Source: Streptomyces afghaniensis 772 (lineage in GTDB: Bacteria; Actinomycetota; Actinomycetes; Streptomycetales; Streptomycetaceae). Taken from it: DNA of 34,537 nucleotides. The DNA lies in NCBI GenBank assembly GCA_000415505.1, contig KE354506.1, positions 1-34,537 on the forward strand. The letters are read 5' to 3'. Shown piece after piece: positions 23,458 through 30,235 of this stretch. Positions within the stretch are counted from its first letter, which is position 1. The number at the start of each line of letters is the position of its first letter. The notes under the pieces are model-generated. The model was not told where the DNA came from. It worked only from the letters and a program-made list of their open reading frames with translations, and did not search any database. The position numbers and the translations under genes are program-made.

Positions 23458-24353
23458 TCACTTCACCAGCAGACCGCGGCTGCGCAGCACCCACCGCTCC
23501 AGCGGGCTGAAGATCAGCAGGTCGATGGCGATGCCGACGATGAGGATGAGCAGGATGGCTTCGAAGACCATGGCCATGTCGCTGGCGTTGCGGCCGTTTT
23601 CCAGGAGTTGTCCGAGGCCGACGCCGAGGTCGGGGAAGGAGGCGATGATCTCGGCGGCCATCAGGGAGCGCCAGGAGAACGCCCAGCCCTGCTTCAGGCC
23701 CGCCACGTAGCCGGGCAGGGCGGCCGGGAGGACGATGTGCCAGGTGCCCTTCAGGCCGGTCGCGCCGAGGGTGCGGCCCGCGCGCAGGAACAGCGGGGGC
23801 ACCTGGTCGACGCCGGAGACCAGGCCGTTGGCGATGGACGGCACGGCGCCGAGCAGGATGACGGCGTACATCATGGAGTTGTTCAGGCCCAGCCAGATGA
23901 CGGCCGGGGGACCCAGGCGACCGAGGGCAGGGACTGCAGGCCGGACAGGATGGGGCCGATGGCCGCGCGGATGAACTTCACTCGGGCCACCAGCAGGCCG
24001 AGCGGGGTGCCGATGACCAGGGCGAAGCAGAAGCCGAGCAGACCGCGCGAGACGCTGGTCCAGATGTAGCCGAGCAGTTCGCCCTGGAGCCAGGCCTGGT
24101 GGACGACGTCCCACACCGCCGAGGGGGCGGGCAGCTTGGTCGGGTCGTCGACGACCTTGAAGGAGACCAGGGCCTGCCAGACCGCCAGCACCAGCGCGAC
24201 GGCGAGGACGGGCGGCAGGATCTTCTCGGTGAGGGTCTGCCGGAACGGCTTGCGGCTGGTCTGCCGCGTCTCCAGCGCGTCGAGACCCGCCTCCAGACCG
24301 GCGAGATCGTTGCCGTCCTTGTCGACGGTCGTCGTCGTGTCAGTGCTGGCCAT
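23458..24353 (-). pseudogene. ssuC: SsuC-like ABC permease, apparent one-base frameshift
   Basis: Two minus-strand frames encode one NitT/TauT-type permease. The first runs from ATG 24353 (MASTDTTTTVDKDGNDLAGL) with helices ILPPVLAVALVLAVWQALV and GLLGFCFALVIGTPLGLLVA to SLPSVAWV. The second continues as PPAVIWLGLNNSMMYAVILL, with the EAA loop FLRAGRTLGATGLKGTWHIV and a stop at 23458. The break is in the G5 run at 23906-23910 (C5 on the coding strand); one more base gives an uninterrupted 298-residue protein, the usual SsuC length. The start overlaps the ssuB end by 14 bases. It should form the membrane channel for sulfonate or sulfate uptake. Real mutation and sequencing indel are both possible. 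Confidence 0.85.
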
Positions 24354-25128
24354 GACGGCGGATCTCCCCACGCAGTTCTTCGGTGATCTCGACGGACAGC
24401 TCCGCCACGGCGGTGTCCTCGATGCGGCGCGGCTGCTCGATGTCCACCGTCCACTCGCGGGCGATGCGGCCCGGACGGGAGGACAGCAGCACCACGCGCT
24501 GGGCGAGGCGGACGGCCTCGCGCACGTTGTGCGTGACGAACAGGACGGACACCTGCGTCTCGCGCCAGATACGGGTCAGCTCGTCGTGCAGCACGTCCCG
24601 CGTGATGGCGTCCAGGGCGGCGAACGGCTCGTCCATCAGCAGGAGCTTGCTCTCCTGGGCCAGGGCGCGGGCCAGCGCCACGCGCTGGCGCATACCGCCC
24701 GACAGCTCGTGCACCCGCTTGCCGTACGCGCCCTTGAGCCGGACGAGTTCCAGCAGCCGCTCCGCCCGCTCGCGGCGCTCCGCCTTCGGCACACCGCTGA
24801 GCTTCAGGGCGAGTTCGATGTTCTTGCCGGCGGTCAGCCACGGGAACAGGGCGTGTTCCTGGAACATCAGGGCCGGGCGGCCGTCCGTGCTGATCTCGCC
24901 GGCGGAGGGCCGGTCCAGGCCCGCCACCAGGTTGAGCAGGGTGGACTTGCCGCAGCCCGAGGCCCCCAGGAGGGTGACGAACTCGCCGGGCGCGACATCG
25001 AGGGTGATGTCGTCCAGGACGAGCTGCTGCCCGGCGGGGCCCGCGAACGACTTCGAGACGTGCTCGATCCGGGCGGCGTGGGTGGCCGCCTCCGTGCCGT
25101 CGGCGGCCTTGGCGAGGGTCGTGGCCAT
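24340..25128 (-). CDS. ssuB: SsuB/TauB-like ABC transporter ATPase
   Basis: A 262-residue ATP-binding subunit. The ATG at 25128 has a very good AGGAGGTGA ribosome-binding site. Walker A is GASGCGKST (55-63), the Q-loop lies in ALMFQEHALFPWL, the signature is LSGGM (142-146), Walker B is KLLLMDEPFAALD (161-173), and the switch His is in SVLFVTHNVREA. It powers SsuC and is placed between ssuA and ssuC in the sulfur operon, so the cargo is probably alkanesulfonate, taurine or another sulfur source. It resembles nitrate/sulfonate/taurine-type ATPases in general, so the exact substrate is inferred from context. Confidence 0.91.
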   Translation of the reverse strand: MATTLAKAADGTEAATHAARIEHVSKSFAGPAGQQLVLDDITLDVAPGEFVTLLGASGCGKSTLLNLVAGLDRPSAGEISTDGRPALMFQEHALFPWLTAGKNIELALKLSGVPKAERRERAERLLELVRLKGAYGKRVHELSGGMRQRVALARALAQESKLLLMDEPFAALDAITRDVLHDELTRIWRETQVSVLFVTHNVREAVRLAQRVVLLSSRPGRIAREWTVDIEQPRRIEDTAVAELSVEITEELRGEIRRHGQH

Positions 25129-25163
25129 GGTCGTCACCTCCTGGGACTCTTCGGGAACCGGGC

Positions 25164-26267
25164 TTACTTCGCGCCGAGACCGGCGTCGTCGACCGTGGGC
25201 TCGCCCTCGGCCTTGAGGACCTTGTTCAGCGGCGCGAGGTCGTAGATGCCCTTCAGGTCGGGCTTCTGCAGGAGCCCGGCCTTCACGGCGTGCTCGGCCT
25301 CGGTGTTGAGGGTGGAAGCCAGCGGGTCGTCGGTGAACCGGATCGACTTCCACGCCGGGTCCAGCACATCAGCGGGCAGCGCCTTGCCGGAGTCCGCCTC
25401 CAGCTGCTCGTTCGCCGCCGCCTTCGCCGCGTCCGGGTTGGCGTTGATCCACTTGTTGGTCTCGACCGAACCCTTCAGCACGGCCTCGACGACCTTCGGG
25501 TACTTCTTGAGGAACTCCTGCCGCACGATGATGTTCGTGATCACGAACTTCTTGTCCGGCCACAGCGACGCCTCGTCGAGGAGGACCTTGCCGCCCTCGG
25601 CGACCAGCTTCGACGCGGTCGGCTCCGGCACCCACGCACCGTCCACCGAGCCGGACTTGTAGGCGTCGGGGGTGACCTTGTTGTCACTGCGCACGACCGT
25701 GACGTCGCCCTTGCCGCTCTGCGGGTCGATCTTCCAGCCCTGGTCGGCGGCCCAGTTGAGGAACGCCACGTCCTGGGTGTTGCCGAGCTGCGGGGTCGCG
25801 ATCCGCTTGCCCTTGACGTCCTTCAGGGACTTGATCTTGTCCGGGTTCACGACCAGCTTGACACCGCCGGACGCCGAACCGCCGATGATCCGCAGGTTCT
25901 TGCCCTGGGACTTGACGTAGCCGTTGATGGCCGGGGAGGGGCCGATCCAGCCGATGTCGATGGACCCGGAGTTGAGGGCCTCGATCTCGGAGGGCCCCGC
26001 GTTGAAGAGCGCGGGCTCGGCCCTGGTGGCGCCGAGCGCCTTCTGGAAGAAGCCCTTCTGCATGCCCACCAGCGCGGTTCCGTGGGTGAGGTTGCCGAAG
26101 TAGCCGATCTTGACGGTGTCGAGACCCTCGATCTTCTTGGCCCCGGCGGCGACCTTGGCGGTGCCGTCGTCCTTGGCCTGGGAGCCGTAGCCGCAGGCGG
26201 CCAGCGTGAGCAGGGGCAGTGCGGCCAGTACCGCGAAGGATCGGCGCAGAGCGGATGATGCAGGCAC
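25164..26267 (-). CDS. ssuA: SsuA-like sulfur-source-binding lipoprotein
   Basis: A 367-residue solute-binding protein of the NMT1/SsuA/TauA type. The GTG at 26267 is preceded by GAGAGGAAA; the frame extends 11 codons further without a better site. The signal peptide ends in the lipobox LAAC (Cys25). The mature domain shows TVKIGYFGNLTHGTALVGMQ, FFQKALG, FNAGPSEIEALNSGSIDIGW then IGPSPAINGYV, and KRIATPQLGNTQDVAFLNW, all standard for the family. It is first in the ssuABC group and lies downstream of cysN with 222 bases between them, which carry two mini-ORFs and a hairpin. The ligand is probably a sulfonate or sulfate ester. Confidence 0.9.
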   Translation of the reverse strand: MPASSALRRSFAVLAALPLLTLAACGYGSQAKDDGTAKVAAGAKKIEGLDTVKIGYFGNLTHGTALVGMQKGFFQKALGATRAEPALFNAGPSEIEALNSGSIDIGWIGPSPAINGYVKSQGKNLRIIGGSASGGVKLVVNPDKIKSLKDVKGKRIATPQLGNTQDVAFLNWAADQGWKIDPQSGKGDVTVVRSDNKVTPDAYKSGSVDGAWVPEPTASKLVAEGGKVLLDEASLWPDKKFVITNIIVRQEFLKKYPKVVEAVLKGSVETNKWINANPDAAKAAANEQLEADSGKALPADVLDPAWKSIRFTDDPLASTLNTEAEHAVKAGLLQKPDLKGIYDLAPLNKVLKAEGEPTVDDAGLGAK

Positions 26268-26288
26268 GGGAGGGTTTCCTCTCGGAGG

Positions 26289-26322
26289 CCCGGCGGTCAC
26301 GGTCTCTCAGGTCGTGGCCGGG
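26289..26322 (-). promoter_or_regulatory. Hairpin in the ssuA upstream region
   Basis: On the minus strand CCCGGC-CACG (26322-26313) pairs with CGTG-ACC-GCCGGG (26301-26289), ten base pairs with a 3-base bulge and an 11-base loop. It spans the stop codon of the 29-codon mini-ORF and lies 22 bases before the ssuA start, so a ribosome ending that ORF would disrupt it. Confidence 0.45.
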
Positions 26323-26396
26323 AGGTCGGCAGGTTTTCGTCTACGGCGGTGGGGGGTGAGGGCGCGCAAGCGGTGCGCGTACGTCAGCACACACAT
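26307..26396 (-). CDS. Mini-ORF upstream of ssuA (29 residues)
   Basis: ATG at 26396 opens a 29-codon frame starting MCVLTYAHRLRALTPHRRRR and ending DLPATT. It is basic, with Cys at position 2, and overlaps the end of the preceding mini-ORF in another frame (the ATGTGTGTGCTGA stretch serves both). It ends inside a hairpin 40 bases before ssuA. Its place between sulfur genes suggests a leader peptide, but no ribosome-binding site stands out and I have no homologue to cite. Confidence 0.35.
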   Translation of the reverse strand: MCVLTYAHRLRALTPHRRRRKPADLPATT

Positions 26397-26488
26397 CGCG
26401 CCACTCCGCCCTGCCCGCTGCCGAGAGCACCGCTGCCGACGCGGCCGCCCTCCTTCGCGAACATCGAGTAGAAGTCGGGGGAGTTCAT
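26384..26488 (-). CDS. Small ORF coupled to cysN (34 residues, ends RCVC)
   Basis: A 34-codon frame starts at ATG 26488, one base after the cysN stop (TGAcATG), behind GTGGGA inside the cysN end. It begins MNSPDFYSMFAKEGGRVGSG, has a Gly/Ser-rich middle and ends ARCVC. Third codon positions are nearly all G or C, as expected for coding. The terminal CVC immediately upstream of a sulfur importer suggests a cysteine-sensing leader peptide, or alternatively a small metal- or redox-active protein. Function is unproven. Confidence 0.45.
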   Translation of the reverse strand: MNSPDFYSMFAKEGGRVGSGALGSGQGGVARCVC

Positions 26489-26489
26489 G

Positions 26490-27824
26490 TCAGAAGTCCC
26501 ACCCGTCGTCCTCGGACTCGTCCTTGACCGGCTCCGGGGAGGCGAAGGACTCGCCGACCATGCCCGCGGTCAGCGTGGTGCCGTCGTTCGGGTCGATCAG
26601 GATGAACGAGCCGGTGCGGCGCGAGTCGGAGTAGGAGTCGACCGGCAGCGGCTCGGCCGTACGGATCTTCACCCGGCCGATGTCGTTGGCGACGAGCTGT
26701 CCCGGGTGCGGGTGCAGGGACAGGTCGTCGAGCGTGAGGCGGGAGGGGATGTCCTTGACGATCGCCTTGACCGTGCGGGTGCCGTGCTTGAGCAGCACCC
26801 GGTGGCCGACGGTCAGCGGGGCGTCCGCGACATGGCAGACGGTCGCCTCGATGTCCTGGGTGGTCGGCGGCGCGTCCTTGCTGGGCACGATCAGGTCGCC
26901 GCGCGAGATGTCGATGTCGTCCTCCAGCAGGAGGGTCACCGACTGGGTGGTCCAGGCGACGTCGACCGGCTCACCGAGCAGGTCGATGCCGGAGATCTTC
27001 GTGGAGCGGCCCGACGGCAGCACGGTGACCTGCTCGCCGACGTGGAAGGAACCGGCCGCGATCTGACCGGCGTAACCCCGGTAGTCCGGGTGGTCCGCAC
27101 TCTGCGGCCGGATCACGTACTGCACGGGCAGCCGCGCGTGGCAGTGACTCAGGTCGTGCGCGACCGGCACCGTCTCCAGGTGCTCCAGCACCGTCGGGCC
27201 GCCGTACCAGTCCATGTTCGCGGACGCGTCCACCACGTTGTCGCCGACGAGGGCGGAGATCGGGATCGCGGTGACCTCGGGGACACCCAGCTCCGTCGCG
27301 TACGCCGTGAACTCCTCGGCGATGGCGGCGAACACCTTCTCCTCGTAGCCCACCAGGTCCATCTTGTTGACGGCGAGGACCACGTGCGGCACGCGCAGCA
27401 GGGCGGCGATGGCCGCGTGCCGGCGGGTCTGCTCGACGACGCCGTTGCGGGCGTCGACCAGGATCACCGTCAGCTCGGCGGTGGAAGCGCCGGTGACCAT
27501 GTTGCGGGTGTACTGCACATGGCCCGGGGTGTCGGCGAGGATGAACCGGCGCCGGGGCGTGGCGAAGTAGCGGTACGCCACGTCGATCGTGATGCCCTGC
27601 TCCCGCTCCGCGCGCAGACCGTCGGTCAGCAGCGCGAGGTCCGGGGCCTCCTGGCCACGGCTCGCGGAGACGCGCTCGACGGCCTCCAGCTGGTCGGTGA
27701 GGACCGACTTGGAGTCGTGCAGGAGCCGCCCGACGAGGGTGGACTTGCCGTCGTCGACGGAGCCGGCGGTGGCGAACCGCAGCAGGGTGGTCTCCGAGAG
27801 TTCCTCGGTGGTGATGGTGCTCAT
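26490..27824 (-). CDS. cysN: Sulfate adenylyltransferase large subunit (GTPase) CysN
   Basis: A 444-residue EF-Tu-like GTPase that drives ATP-sulfurylase activity of CysD, making adenosine 5'-phosphosulfate (APS) from sulfate and ATP. G1 is GSVDDGKST (21-29), G3 is DTPGH (98-102) and G4 is NKMD (153-156); effector-region ERERGITID-type sequence appears as EREQGITIDVAY. Beta-barrel domains 2 and 3 follow, ending in the acidic tail ESEDDGWDF. Length fits CysN without a fused CysC. The ATG at 27824 is two bases after the cysD stop. Confidence 0.95.
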   Translation of the reverse strand: MSTITTEELSETTLLRFATAGSVDDGKSTLVGRLLHDSKSVLTDQLEAVERVSASRGQEAPDLALLTDGLRAEREQGITIDVAYRYFATPRRRFILADTPGHVQYTRNMVTGASTAELTVILVDARNGVVEQTRRHAAIAALLRVPHVVLAVNKMDLVGYEEKVFAAIAEEFTAYATELGVPEVTAIPISALVGDNVVDASANMDWYGGPTVLEHLETVPVAHDLSHCHARLPVQYVIRPQSADHPDYRGYAGQIAAGSFHVGEQVTVLPSGRSTKISGIDLLGEPVDVAWTTQSVTLLLEDDIDISRGDLIVPSKDAPPTTQDIEATVCHVADAPLTVGHRVLLKHGTRTVKAIVKDIPSRLTLDDLSLHPHPGQLVANDIGRVKIRTAEPLPVDSYSDSRRTGSFILIDPNDGTTLTAGMVGESFASPEPVKDESEDDGWDF

Positions 27825-27826
27825 CT

Positions 27827-28762
27827 CTAGAAGTACCCCTCGCGCTTGCGGTCTTCCATCGCGGCCTCGGACATCTTGTCGTCGGCGCGGGTGGCGCCGC
27901 GTTCGGTGAGCCGGGAGGCGGCGATCTCCAGGATCACCTTCTCGATGGTGTCGGCGTCGGAGTCGACCGCGCCGGTGCAGGACATGTCACCCACGGTCCG
28001 GTAGCGCACCAGGCGCTTCTCGACGGTCTCGCCGTCCTTCGGCCCGCCCCACTCGCCGGCGGTCAGCCACATGCCGCTGCGGGAGAACACCTCGCGCTCG
28101 TGCGCGTAGTAGATCTGCGGCAGCTCGATGCCCTCGCGGGCGATGTACTGCCACACGTCCAGCTCGGTCCAGTTGGACAGCGGGAACACGCGGACGTGCT
28201 CGCCCGGGGCGTGCCGGCCGTTGTAGAGGTTCCACAGCTCCGGGCGCTGCCGGCGCGGGTCCCACTGGGAGAACTCGTCGCGCAGGGAGAACACCCGCTC
28301 CTTGGCCCGGGCCTTCTCCTCATCACGGCGCCCGCCGCCGAAGACGGCGTCGAACTTCTCCGCCTGGATCTTCTCCGTCAGCGGCAGCGTCTGCAGCGGG
28401 TTGCGGGTGCCGTCCGGGCGCTCCTTGAGCACACCGCGGTCGATGTAGTCCTGCACGGAAGCGACGTGCAGCCGCAGCCCGTGCTTCTCTACCGTGCGGT
28501 CGCGGTAGTCGAGGACCTCGGGGAAGTTGTGCCCGGTGTCCACGTGCAGCAGCGAGAACGGCACCGACGCCGGCCGGAAGGCCTTCAGCGCCAGATGCAG
28601 CATGACGATGGAGTCCTTGCCGCCGGAGAAGAGGATCACCGGCCGCTCGAACTCGCCCGCCACCTCGCGGAAGATGTGCACGGCCTCGGACTCGAGGGCG
28701 TCGAGGTGCGACAGCGCGTACGGGCTGTCGGTCTCCTCGGAAACGGTGGCGACGGTCGTCAT
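27827..28762 (-). CDS. cysD: Sulfate adenylyltransferase small subunit CysD
   Basis: A 311-residue ATP-pyrophosphatase-type enzyme that forms APS with CysN. The PP-loop is FSGGKDS (45-51), followed by VPFSLLHVDTGHNFPEVLDY, FDAVFGGGRRDEEKARAKER, WDPRRQRPELWNLYNGRHAP and the C-terminal block MEDRKREGYF conserved in CysD. The ATG at 28762 overlaps the cysC stop (ATGA) and has AAAGGGGAC upstream. The frame continues further 5', but that part lies inside cysC and is not protein-like. Confidence 0.95.
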   Translation of the reverse strand: MTTVATVSEETDSPYALSHLDALESEAVHIFREVAGEFERPVILFSGGKDSIVMLHLALKAFRPASVPFSLLHVDTGHNFPEVLDYRDRTVEKHGLRLHVASVQDYIDRGVLKERPDGTRNPLQTLPLTEKIQAEKFDAVFGGGRRDEEKARAKERVFSLRDEFSQWDPRRQRPELWNLYNGRHAPGEHVRVFPLSNWTELDVWQYIAREGIELPQIYYAHEREVFSRSGMWLTAGEWGGPKDGETVEKRLVRYRTVGDMSCTGAVDSDADTIEKVILEIAASRLTERGATRADDKMSEAAMEDRKREGYF

Positions 28763-29352
28763 GCCAGTCCCCTTTCGGTCAGCAGGGCGAACACGGAAGC
28801 CGCGGACTCCTGCACGGTCTGGTTCTGCGACTCGATGCGCAGGTCGGGCGACTCGGGTGCCTCGTACGGGTCGTCGACCCCGGTGAGCCCCTTGAGCTCG
28901 CCCGCGGCCTGCTTGGCGTACAGGCCCTTCACGTCCCGCTCGCTGCACACCTCCACCGGAGTCGCCACGTGGATCTCCACGTACGCGGTGCCGTTCGTCT
29001 GGTGCCGCTTGCGCACCGCGTCGCGGCTGTCCTGGTACGGCGCGATGACCGGGACGAGGGCGAGCACGCCGTTGCGGGCGAGCAGTTCGGCGACGAAGCC
29101 GATGCGCTGCACGTTGGTGTGCCGGTCCTCGCGGCTGAAGCCGAGGCCCGCCGAGATGAACTCGCGGATCTCGTCGCCGTCGAGCACCTCGACGCGGTGG
29201 CCCTCGGCGCGGAGCCGGCCGGCCAGCTCGTAGGCGATGGTGGTCTTGCCGGCACTCGGCAGACCCGTGAGCCAGACGGTGGCTCCGGTCGTCACGTCGG
29301 TCTCCTGAATCGTCTGAGTCATCTGAGGAGTCTGAGTCTGAGGCGCGGTCAT
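28759..29352 (-). CDS. cysC: Adenylylsulfate kinase CysC
   Basis: A 197-residue APS kinase that phosphorylates APS to PAPS. Walker A is GLPSAGKTT (30-38); other family marks are VEVLDGDEIREFISAGLGFS, REDRHTNVQRIGFVAELLA, the Arg/Phe lid region VCSERDVKGLYAKQAAGELK and TGVDDPYEAPESPDLRI. The ATG at 29352 overlaps the cysH stop by ATGA, which decides the start; its first 20 residues are Thr/Gln-rich and outside the domain. It links the cysH and cysD genes in the operon. Confidence 0.94.
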   Translation of the reverse strand: MTAPQTQTPQMTQTIQETDVTTGATVWLTGLPSAGKTTIAYELAGRLRAEGHRVEVLDGDEIREFISAGLGFSREDRHTNVQRIGFVAELLARNGVLALVPVIAPYQDSRDAVRKRHQTNGTAYVEIHVATPVEVCSERDVKGLYAKQAAGELKGLTGVDDPYEAPESPDLRIESQNQTVQESAASVFALLTERGLA

Positions 29353-30059
29353 CCGTGCAGCCCGCACTCGGTCTTGCTGCGGCCCGCCCAGCGGCCGGCG
29401 CGCGCGTCCTCGCCCTGAAGGACCCGGCGGGTGCAGGGGGCGCAGCCGACGGAGGCGTAGCCGTCCATCAGCAGCGGGTTCGTCAGGACGCCGTGCTCGG
29501 TGACGTAGGCGTCCACGTCGTCCTGGGTCCAGCGGGCGATCGGGGAGATCTTGACCTTCTGGCGCTTGTCGTCCCAGCCGACCACCGGGGTGTTCGCCCG
29601 GGTCGGGGACTCGTCGCGGCGCAGACCGGTCGCCCAGGCCTGATAGTCCTTAAGGCCTCGCTCCAGAGGCTCCACCTTGCGCATGGCGCAGCACAGATCG
29701 GGGTTGCGGTCGTGCAGCTTCGGGCCGAACTCCGCGTCCTGCTCGGCGACCGTCCGGCGCGGCGTGAGCGTGATGACGTTGACGTCCATCACGGCGTCGA
29801 CCGCGTCGCGGGTGCCGATGGTCTCCTCGAAGTGGTAGCCGGTGTCGAGGAAGACGACGTCGACGCCCGGCATCGCCCGGGAGGCCAGGTGGGCGACGAC
29901 CGCGTCCTCCATGGAGGAGGTCACGCAGAAGCGCTTGCCGAACGTCTCGGCCGCCCACTGGAGGATCTCCAGCGCGGAGGCGTCCTCCAGGTCGCGGCCC
30001 GCCTGCTCGGCGAGGGCCTTGAGCTCCTCTGCCGTGCGCTGTTCCTGAACCGTGGTCAT
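29349..30059 (-). CDS. cysH: Phosphoadenylyl/adenylyl-sulfate reductase CysH
   Basis: A 236-residue thioredoxin-dependent reductase that converts APS or PAPS to sulfite. It has the PP-loop-like VTSSMEDAVV (46-55), LDTGYHFEET (71-80) and the catalytic C-terminal ECGLH (231-235). It also has Cys123-Cys124 (DLCCAMRKVEPL) and Cys206-x2-Cys209 (CAPC), the CC/CxxC set that ligates a [4Fe-4S] cluster and is typical of APS reductases. So APS is the likely main substrate even though an APS kinase is encoded next door. The ATG at 30059 has GGAGGGG upstream and overlaps the zinc-ribbon gene stop. Confidence 0.94.
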   Translation of the reverse strand: MTTVQEQRTAEELKALAEQAGRDLEDASALEILQWAAETFGKRFCVTSSMEDAVVAHLASRAMPGVDVVFLDTGYHFEETIGTRDAVDAVMDVNVITLTPRRTVAEQDAEFGPKLHDRNPDLCCAMRKVEPLERGLKDYQAWATGLRRDESPTRANTPVVGWDDKRQKVKISPIARWTQDDVDAYVTEHGVLTNPLLMDGYASVGCAPCTRRVLQGEDARAGRWAGRSKTECGLHG

Positions 30060-30235
30060 ATCTTCGCCCCTCCGGTGTCGGATCGCTTCAGCCCCTGGGC
30101 CAGCAGCCCGAGGAACTTCAGCTGAAAGGCTCGGTTGCACGCCGCGCATTCCCACGCGCCGTGTCCGTCCTCGTGCGGACGCAGGTCCTCGTCACCGCAG
30201 TAGGGGCAGTAGAAGGGGGCCGCTCGTTCGCTCAC
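30056..30235 (-). CDS. Small zinc-ribbon protein of the sulfur operon
   Basis: A 59-residue protein. The GTG at 30235 overlaps the cysI stop (GTGA) and its stop overlaps the cysH start (ATGA), so it is fully embedded in the operon. It has two CxxC knuckles, FYCPYCGDEDLRPHEDGHG and WECAACNRAF, forming a treble-clef/zinc-ribbon or rubredoxin-like metal site, then QLKFLGLLAQGLKR. Streptomyces sulfur operons keep such a small gene at this position between cysI and cysH. Its role is unknown: it may donate electrons to, or assemble metal centres of, CysI or CysH, or just bind zinc. Confidence 0.82.
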   Translation of the reverse strand: MSERAAPFYCPYCGDEDLRPHEDGHGAWECAACNRAFQLKFLGLLAQGLKRSDTGGAKI

